Shown here piece after piece: positions 5,697 to 10,155 of a stretch of 10,155 nt of DNA (its first letter is position 1; each line of letters starts with the position of its first letter). The notes beneath the pieces are model-generated. The model saw nothing but the letters and a program-made list of their open reading frames with translations. It was not told the origin of the DNA and searched no databases. The DNA is taken from the NCBI GenBank assembly GCA_934631995.1, contig CAKTYF010000072.1:1-10155 (forward strand). Direction: 5' to 3'. This DNA is from an uncultured Eggerthellaceae bacterium. GTDB taxonomy: Bacteria; Actinomycetota; Coriobacteriia; Coriobacteriales; Eggerthellaceae. The position numbers and the translations under genes are program-made.

Positions 5697-7839
5697 AGAG
5701 CGTTTATCATCAGGCGGGGGAGCCTCGGATGCAGCTGATGCCTGTGCAACGTTGCGCGCAGTGCTTTCAACGTCGCAAAGCCTTGCGGAGCTTTTGGCGC
5801 AGCGTCCGAATTTGGCAGCGTGGCTTTCCGAATATGAGTCTATCCAGGCAGAGTACGCTGCCGCATTGTGCGCGCGTGGCGTTGACCTGGATGAAAAGGA
5901 TCGCGCGCAAGAGGAAGCGGCGGCGTTACGCGCACGCCTGCAAGAAAAAGGCGCGTGTTTCCGCAATGGCGGAGCGAGCATTGTAGCAGGTCCACTCTCC
6001 GATGCCTGCGTTGCCTGCACGGGCGGGCGCGGCAGCAAGACGTTCACGTTATCCACGGCATGCAATCGCCATTGCTACTTCTGCTTCAACGCGAATCAGG
6101 CGGATTACAGCACTTCGCGTGCGTTGAAAACGAACTGGCAAAATGAGCTTGATGCGTTTCTGGCAAAGGGGGATGTCACTCACGTGGCGCTTACCGGAGG
6201 CGAGCCGCTGCTGCATCCGCATGAAGCGGTAGCGTTCTTCCGGCGCGCTCATCAGGCATTTCCCCAGGCGCATTTGCGTCTGTATACCGATGGCGACTTG
6301 CTGACCAGTGACTTGCTTGAGCAATTGCGCGCTGCGGGACTGCAGGAGCTACGGTTGAGCGTGAAGTTGGACGTGCTGGATTCCCCGGAGCAGCAAGATG
6401 CGGCCATTGATGAGGCTTTGTCGCGCGTTACGCAGGCGAAGCGTTTCATTCGCGACGTTATGGTGGAAATGCCAGCGATTCCCGGCACCGAGCAAGCCAT
6501 GCGCAAGCTGCTTTTAGGACTTGATGCGGCAGGTGTGTTTGGCATCAACTTGTTGGAATTCGGCTATCCCATGAACGATTGGGCGGAGTTCGCCCGCCGT
6601 GGGTTCACGGTGGCAAATCCGCCGTTTCCCGTGGCGTACGATTACGAATATGCAGCGGGACTTCCCGTTGCAGGAAGTGAAGCGCTATGTCTTCGCTTGC
6701 TTGAATTTGCACTCGACCAGGGGCTTTCGATGGGTGTGCATTATTGCTCGCTGGAGAACAAGCATCGCGATCAGATTTTGCAACAAAATCGACTAGCGAA
6801 ATTGGATGCGCGCACGTGGGAGCTTGATGCGCAGGACTTCTTCTATAAAACGATAAAGGTGTTCGATGCGGATGTTGCCTTGGTCAAGCAGTGCCTTGAT
6901 CGGCAAGGTTATCCGTACGAGCAGGATTTCGACGAGGGGAGCTTGTCGTTTGCGCCGCGCCATGTGCAGCAGGTGGCGCAAGTGCCGGCGGTTTTCGCGC
7001 GCTCGTACAACGTTATTGAGCAAAAGGGAAAGAGCCTGGTCGTACGCGAGGTTAAGCTGGAATTAGTGGAAAATGCCGGTTTGGTGCAGTCGGTTGCGCT
7101 GCAGGCTACGGAAGGAAACAATATGGATATCTGGTCTTTGAAGGCTTCGGCGTGCGAGCTGTTGGCATTTTCGCTGCGCTATCCTACAGCCGATGTGGCG
7201 GGTGCCCTTGCGAGCGGCGAATGGACTGCTGCGGCGCAGGAAATTGCCGCGGCGTTAGATGTTGCCCTGCCTGCCGATTTCGCAGCTGAGCTTGCTGGCG
7301 GTGTTGCCGCCGGTGACGGCGATGCGACTGTTTGCGCAGGTGAGGGAAGTGCTGAAGCGCAAGAAGACGCGCAAGCGAATACGTTGCTTCATGCCTTGCG
7401 CGCCGATGCAACACGTCTGTTCGTGGGTTCGCCCGAGCCTGCAGTAAGCCCGTTCGAGGGCGTATGGCGCGCGGCCGGCGATGGTGTGGATGCGTTGCTC
7501 TTCGTGAACCCGCACTCTATGGAAGTCGAGCGTTTTTGCCATGCGTGCGGCTTGGGGCGTCCGCAGGGGACGAACGAGCCGCTGGATTTTGCGCCCACCG
7601 AGTTGGAGCTGCTGCAGTATTTGGCGTCGCTTGAGGCGGGGCTCGTGGAACCTGCGGAAGGTGCACCGGCAACGGCGGATTTGCCCGGCGGATCAGCAGC
7701 GGCTGCTTATGGGCAATTCTTGGCTGAACATGTTTCAACGTGGCTTCCTAAGTTTGCGGAAAAGCTGTGTGAACAGGCGCGTCATCCGTTCTACTGCGCT
7801 GCGGGGCAACTTTTGCGCGCTTACCTTCCCATGCTGTAG
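5689..7839 (+). CDS. Radical SAM domain fused to TorD-family molybdoenzyme chaperone
   Basis: A 716-aa cytoplasmic two-domain protein. The N-terminal part (to about 470) is a radical SAM enzyme: C125-x3-C129-x2-C132 binds the SAM-linked [4Fe-4S] cluster and GGEP (170-173) the SAM. A C107-x2-C110 pair precedes it. From memory, AGSEA and GVHYCS (C353) resemble the uncharacterised COG2108 radical SAM group. From about 479 the protein is TorD-like: RLFVG (576-580), PFEGVW, and EPLD (630-633) followed by TELELL match family signatures. TorD-type chaperones bind the Tat signal of a molybdoenzyme and assist cofactor insertion, so the catalytic subunit at 273-2750 is the natural client. The radical SAM substrate is unknown; a modification of the client, its cofactor or a heme protein are all conceivable. 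An internal in-frame ATG at 7123 could also give the chaperone alone. The frame is uninterrupted, so this is a true fusion unless an assembly error removed a stop. Confidence 0.85.
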   Translation: MSEERLSSGGGASDAADACATLRAVLSTSQSLAELLAQRPNLAAWLSEYESIQAEYAAALCARGVDLDEKDRAQEEAAALRARLQEKGACFRNGGASIVAGPLSDACVACTGGRGSKTFTLSTACNRHCYFCFNANQADYSTSRALKTNWQNELDAFLAKGDVTHVALTGGEPLLHPHEAVAFFRRAHQAFPQAHLRLYTDGDLLTSDLLEQLRAAGLQELRLSVKLDVLDSPEQQDAAIDEALSRVTQAKRFIRDVMVEMPAIPGTEQAMRKLLLGLDAAGVFGINLLEFGYPMNDWAEFARRGFTVANPPFPVAYDYEYAAGLPVAGSEALCLRLLEFALDQGLSMGVHYCSLENKHRDQILQQNRLAKLDARTWELDAQDFFYKTIKVFDADVALVKQCLDRQGYPYEQDFDEGSLSFAPRHVQQVAQVPAVFARSYNVIEQKGKSLVVREVKLELVENAGLVQSVALQATEGNNMDIWSLKASACELLAFSLRYPTADVAGALASGEWTAAAQEIAAALDVALPADFAAELAGGVAAGDGDATVCAGEGSAEAQEDAQANTLLHALRADATRLFVGSPEPAVSPFEGVWRAAGDGVDALLFVNPHSMEVERFCHACGLGRPQGTNEPLDFAPTELELLQYLASLEAGLVEPAEGAPATADLPGGSAAAAYGQFLAEHVSTWLPKFAEKLCEQARHPFYCAAGQLLRAYLPML
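7110..7125 (+). promoter_or_regulatory. Possible internal translation start for a free TorD-like chaperone
   Basis: GGAAGGAA (7110-7117) stands 5 bases before an in-frame ATG (7123-7125), residue 479 of the fusion. The protein from here would be 238 aa, starting MDIWSLKASACELLAF, which looks like a natural TorD-family N-terminus and has the family's usual size. Both the fusion and the free chaperone could therefore be made from one gene. This rests on sequence only. Confidence 0.4.
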
Positions 7840-7887
7840 TTTTTCTGCAGGAAGGCGGCGATGCTTTATACTGGGAAGCTGCAGTAA
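7834..7887 (+). other. Intergenic stretch with hairpin, -10-like box and a mini reading frame
   Basis: CTGTAG (7834-7839) and CTGCAG (7845-7850) can pair around a five-T loop, including the stop codon of the fusion gene. AGGAAGG (7849-7855) sits 5 bases before ATG 7861, which opens an eight-codon frame ending at TAA 7885-7887. TATACT (7867-7872) resembles a -10 box, but no good -35 lies at the right distance. Further on, TTGTC (7893-7897) and GACAA (7902-7906) form a short inverted repeat. The gap to the next likely start at 8021 contains nothing else that I can name. Confidence 0.25.
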
Positions 7888-8020
7888 TCGCATTGTCGTT
7901 TGACAAGTGCGCACGGGCTGTGGCGCGTTGCGTGCGGGAGTGGCAGTGCCGTGCGTGTGTGCGGTGCAGGCATGCAGCATACGTGCAGGCGCGGGTGCGC
8001 GACGGCGTAATTTGCAGCGC

Positions 8021-9058
8021 ATGTTGATGAAAATCGCCGGTAGAAAGGCATTCGTGTTCAGCGATTTTGTCATAGGGTATTTGTTCCTGGGCGGCACCGG
8101 TGCGGGTGCGCTGGTGGTGTTGTGCCTGCTTGAATGCGTAAATGTTCGCCGTCGTTTCGGGAGCTTAGCGGAGCGAACCCGTTTGGGTCTCACGTTTTCG
8201 GGGCGCGCGATGCCGCCGCGCCAGCTGGGCCGCATAGATGGAACAGCGGGCGCGTTTGCGTTGCCGGGAGAATTTTTCGCGCGTGCGTGGCTGGTATGTC
8301 TGGTGGTTCTTGCTTGCGCGATCGCGTGCCTTGCCTTTGACCTGGGGCGGTTCGATCGTCTGTTCAACTTGCTGTTTACGCCGCGGCTGTCCATTATGAC
8401 GGTGGGAGCGTATGTGTTGGCGGCATCGTTTATGATTGCGATGATTTTTGCCGCACTCGCTTTGCTGGACAACGTTTTCCCTGGTCCTGGGTTTGTATAT
8501 GCTCTTTCGGCGGTGGGTGTGCTTGTTGGTGTGGCCACCATGGTTTACACGGGTGTACTGCTGAGCAGTTTGGCATCGGTGCGTTTCTGGCAAACGCCGT
8601 TGCTGCCGGTGCTTTTTACGGTGTCGTCGCTGTCGTGCGGTATTGCGTGTGTGCTGTTTTCGGGTGTGTTCGTTGAAGCGCGACAGCCCGTGGTGGCACC
8701 GTTGGCGCGCTTGGCGCATATCGACGGCGGCGTCATTTTAGCAGAGGCCGCTGTGCTCGTGGCGTATCTGACGTGGGGTATGTACGGCGAAGGGACCGCA
8801 GCCGCAGCATCCGCCCTGATAGAAGGCGACCTTGCCTGGTTGTTTTGGACGGGCTTGGTTACGGTTGGCCTGGTGGTGCCGCTTGTCATGGAGCGATTCG
8901 TGGCATATGGGAACTATCGGTCCCAGCTTGTTTGGATAGCGGCTGCCGTGCTGCTTGGCGGCTTTATCATGCGTTTGTGCGTGGTGGATGCAGGAACTTA
9001 CGATGTTACGCAGGCGGGCAACATTGCCTGCGGGCTTATGGGCGAATGGGCTGGCTGA
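8021..9058 (+). CDS. Second NrfD/PsrC-family membrane subunit, no adjacent ferredoxin partner
   Basis: Integral membrane protein, 345 aa from ATG 8021, with about eight helices near residues 15-40, 88-106, 122-150, 158-182, 192-215, 230-252, 272-292 and 303-320. Family signs include SDFVIGYLFLGGTGAGAL (14-31), FDLGRFDR, MVYTGVLLSS (174-183), the RFW...P.LF...SLSCG stretch and a C-terminal RLCVVDAG. It is clearly distinct from, and shorter than, the ten-helix subunit at 3393-4604. NrfD subunits normally work with a ferredoxin subunit, and none is adjacent. It may dock on the ferredoxin at 2750-3373 as an alternative quinone-reactive anchor, or serve the cytochromes. The start is uncertain. The frame is open back to GTG 7907, but that extension is arginine- and cysteine-rich and does not look like membrane-subunit sequence. 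No start has a good ribosome binding site, and ATG 8027 is equally possible. Confidence 0.8.
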   Translation: MLMKIAGRKAFVFSDFVIGYLFLGGTGAGALVVLCLLECVNVRRRFGSLAERTRLGLTFSGRAMPPRQLGRIDGTAGAFALPGEFFARAWLVCLVVLACAIACLAFDLGRFDRLFNLLFTPRLSIMTVGAYVLAASFMIAMIFAALALLDNVFPGPGFVYALSAVGVLVGVATMVYTGVLLSSLASVRFWQTPLLPVLFTVSSLSCGIACVLFSGVFVEARQPVVAPLARLAHIDGGVILAEAAVLVAYLTWGMYGEGTAAAASALIEGDLAWLFWTGLVTVGLVVPLVMERFVAYGNYRSQLVWIAAAVLLGGFIMRLCVVDAGTYDVTQAGNIACGLMGEWAG

Positions 9059-9110
9059 TGCTGGTTTACCCGTGAATCCGCCGACACCTTCGCCTTGATT
9101 TTGAACCGAT

Positions 9111-9128
9111 CTTCCTAGGAGGAAGTTA
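9111..9128 (+). promoter_or_regulatory. Ribosome binding site buried in a small hairpin, slipin gene
   Basis: CTTCCT (9111-9116) and AGGAAG (9120-9125) pair perfectly around AGG. The AGGAGGAA ribosome binding site (9117-9124) is thus partly within the stem, and ATG 9128 follows two bases later. The stem is short and may be melted by ribosomes arriving or by temperature. The site fixes the start with confidence; a regulatory role is speculative. Confidence 0.45.
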
Positions 9129-10072
9129 TGAGGAACAGGAAAAAGAAGGATGCGCGCTACGATGCGCCGTACGAGCTGACCGATAAAGAGGCCGAGATTC
9201 GCGCGGCTACCACGTATGTGCCGCGCAAGTCGTCGCGTAACGGCGTGACCATTTTCAGCGTTGCGGTATTTCTGCTGGCGTGCCTGCTGGTGCTTTTGGT
9301 GTGGACGCTGGCCACGGGCAGCATTGATCCGGCGGGGCTGTTGTTGGCGCTGCTTGCGGGTTTGCTGGTGCTTTCCTCTACGCATATGGCTTTGAATTGG
9401 GAAAAAGTTGTTGTTTTGCGCTTCGGCAAGCTGAATCGCGTGGTGGGTCCGGGCTTGTATTTCACCATTCCCATTATCGAGCACGGCACGATTCGCGTGG
9501 ATCAGCGCGTTATTGCCACGCCGTTTTATGCCGAGCGCACGCTTACGGCCGATCTGGTGCCGGTGAATATCGATGCCGTGTTGTTTTGGATGGTGTGGGA
9601 CGCCGAAAAAGCTTGCGCCGAGGTTGAGGACTATTACGCATCGGTGTCGTTTTTGGCGCAGACCGCCATGCGCGAAGCGGTGGGTCGCTCGCAGCTGGCC
9701 GAAGTGGCGGTGCGGCGCGATCAGCTGGATGCCGAGATCAAGGAAGACATCGAGCACGAGGCTGCGAGCTGGGGCGTTGATATCATTTCCGTGAAAGTGC
9801 GCGACATTGTGATTCCCGAAGAGCTGCAGGAAGTTATGAGCCTGGAAGCTCAGGCCGACCGCGAGCGCAGTGCGCGCGCGTCGGTTGCGGGCGTGGAGGC
9901 CGACGTTGCCGCCATGCTTTCCGAGGCGGCCGACGTATACGGCGATCCCGAGGCAGCGTTCAAGTTGCGCGCCATGCTCATGCAGTACGAAACGGTGAAG
10001 CGCTCGGGCGGTTCAGTGGTTACGGTGCCCACGGCAGTGAGCGACGGGTTCACAAAGGGTAGAGGCGAATAG
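9128..10072 (+). CDS. Slipin (stomatin-like SPFH-domain membrane protein)
   Basis: A 314-aa SPFH protein. A charged cytoplasmic N-terminus (1-38) is followed by hydrophobic segments at about 40-62 and 67-84, then the SPFH domain (about 88-250). NWEKVVVLRFGKLNRVVGPG and the FWMVWDAEKA stretch are typical of slipins. The C-terminal ADRERSARASVAGVEADVAA region is the usual helical oligomerisation segment. Slipins form ring-like oligomers that organise membrane microdomains and often accompany a membrane protease of the NfeD type; none lies next to this gene in the window. It follows the second NrfD gene by 69 bases, and the regulator-like frame starts 3 bases after its stop. It more likely belongs to the unit that continues beyond the window than to the redox cluster. 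Confidence 0.88.
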   Translation: MRNRKKKDARYDAPYELTDKEAEIRAATTYVPRKSSRNGVTIFSVAVFLLACLLVLLVWTLATGSIDPAGLLLALLAGLLVLSSTHMALNWEKVVVLRFGKLNRVVGPGLYFTIPIIEHGTIRVDQRVIATPFYAERTLTADLVPVNIDAVLFWMVWDAEKACAEVEDYYASVSFLAQTAMREAVGRSQLAEVAVRRDQLDAEIKEDIEHEAASWGVDIISVKVRDIVIPEELQEVMSLEAQADRERSARASVAGVEADVAAMLSEAADVYGDPEAAFKLRAMLMQYETVKRSGGSVVTVPTAVSDGFTKGRGE

Positions 10073-10075
10073 CAC

Positions 10076-10155
10076 ATGGATTCTCTGAAGTCGTTTGAAA
10101 TAGATTACGCGGGCGGCCTGCCCGTTTGGATACAAATTAAAAATCGCATTGCTTA
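10076..10155 (+). CDS. GntR-family regulator, N-terminal fragment (runs off the window)
   Basis: Only 26 codons are present before the window ends. The residues GGLPVWIQIKNRIA match the opening of GntR-family regulators, especially short YtrA-like members, in which a P-[IV]-[YW]-x-Q-I pattern starts the winged-helix DNA-binding domain. The ATG is 3 bases after the slipin stop and a weak AGAGG (10061-10065) precedes it, so the two genes are probably co-transcribed and the regulator may control its own unit. The family call rests on a very short stretch. Confidence 0.6.
   Translation, partial: MDSLKSFEIDYAGGLPVWIQIKNRIA

Noticed and set aside
7900..7905. Perfect TTGACA resembling a -35 box
   Set aside because: The sequence 16-18 bases downstream is G+C-rich and has no -10-like hexamer.
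7907..8020. GTG 7907 as start of the second NrfD gene
   Set aside because: The extension is Arg/Cys/Ala-rich and unlike NrfD N-termini, and no ribosome binding site precedes it. I kept it only as an alternative.
1..10155. tRNA, rRNA, CRISPR array, insertion sequence or attachment site
   Set aside because: I saw no cloverleaf, regular repeat-spacer pattern, transposase-like product or terminal inverted repeats.

Overview
The window reads as a chromosomal respiratory locus from an anaerobic actinobacterium, most likely class Coriobacteriia (Eggerthellaceae-like). I infer this from the type of Tat-exported molybdopterin oxidoreductase with its own four-cluster ferredoxin and NrfD subunits, the moderate-to-high G+C content, and strong AGGAGG-type ribosome binding sites. 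No search was run, so the taxonomic call is an inference. All recognised genes are on the + strand and tightly packed.

Layout. Positions 1-272 are a leader holding a well-formed sigma70-type promoter (108-136), an upstream inverted repeat and a direct repeat. Positions 273-4604 encode a complete DMSO-reductase-family enzyme: a Tat-exported molybdopterin/[4Fe-4S] catalytic subunit (273-2750), a 16-cysteine electron-transfer subunit (2750-3373) and a ten-helix NrfD/PsrC-type membrane subunit (3393-4604). A strong hairpin (4618-4651) follows. Positions 4784-9058 form an accessory block. It starts with a small two-helix protein carrying two C-x4-C-x4-CH repeats (candidate diheme cytochrome c, 4784-5194). 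It is overlapped by a four-helix membrane protein with two H-x13-H pairs (candidate diheme cytochrome b, DUF4405-like, 5178-5696). That gene is in turn overlapped by a gene fusing a radical SAM domain to a TorD-family chaperone domain (5689-7839). A second, shorter NrfD-type subunit with no adjacent ferredoxin follows (about 8021-9058). Positions 9128-10072 encode a slipin/stomatin-like SPFH membrane protein, followed 3 nt later by the start of a GntR-like regulator that runs off the end (10076 onward).

How the parts may work together. The first three products are the usual catalytic, wiring and quinone-reacting parts of a respiratory molybdoenzyme facing outside the membrane. The TorD domain is the expected proofreading chaperone for the Tat-exported catalytic subunit. 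The unexplained parts are the radical SAM domain fused to that chaperone, the overlapping cytochrome b / cytochrome c pair, and the second NrfD. Together they suggest an enzyme whose maturation includes a radical SAM step and whose electrons can pass through extra hemes and a second quinone-reactive subunit. The substrate cannot be read from the sequence; the residue at the usual Mo-ligand position looks like Asp instead of the Ser of classical DMSO reductases.
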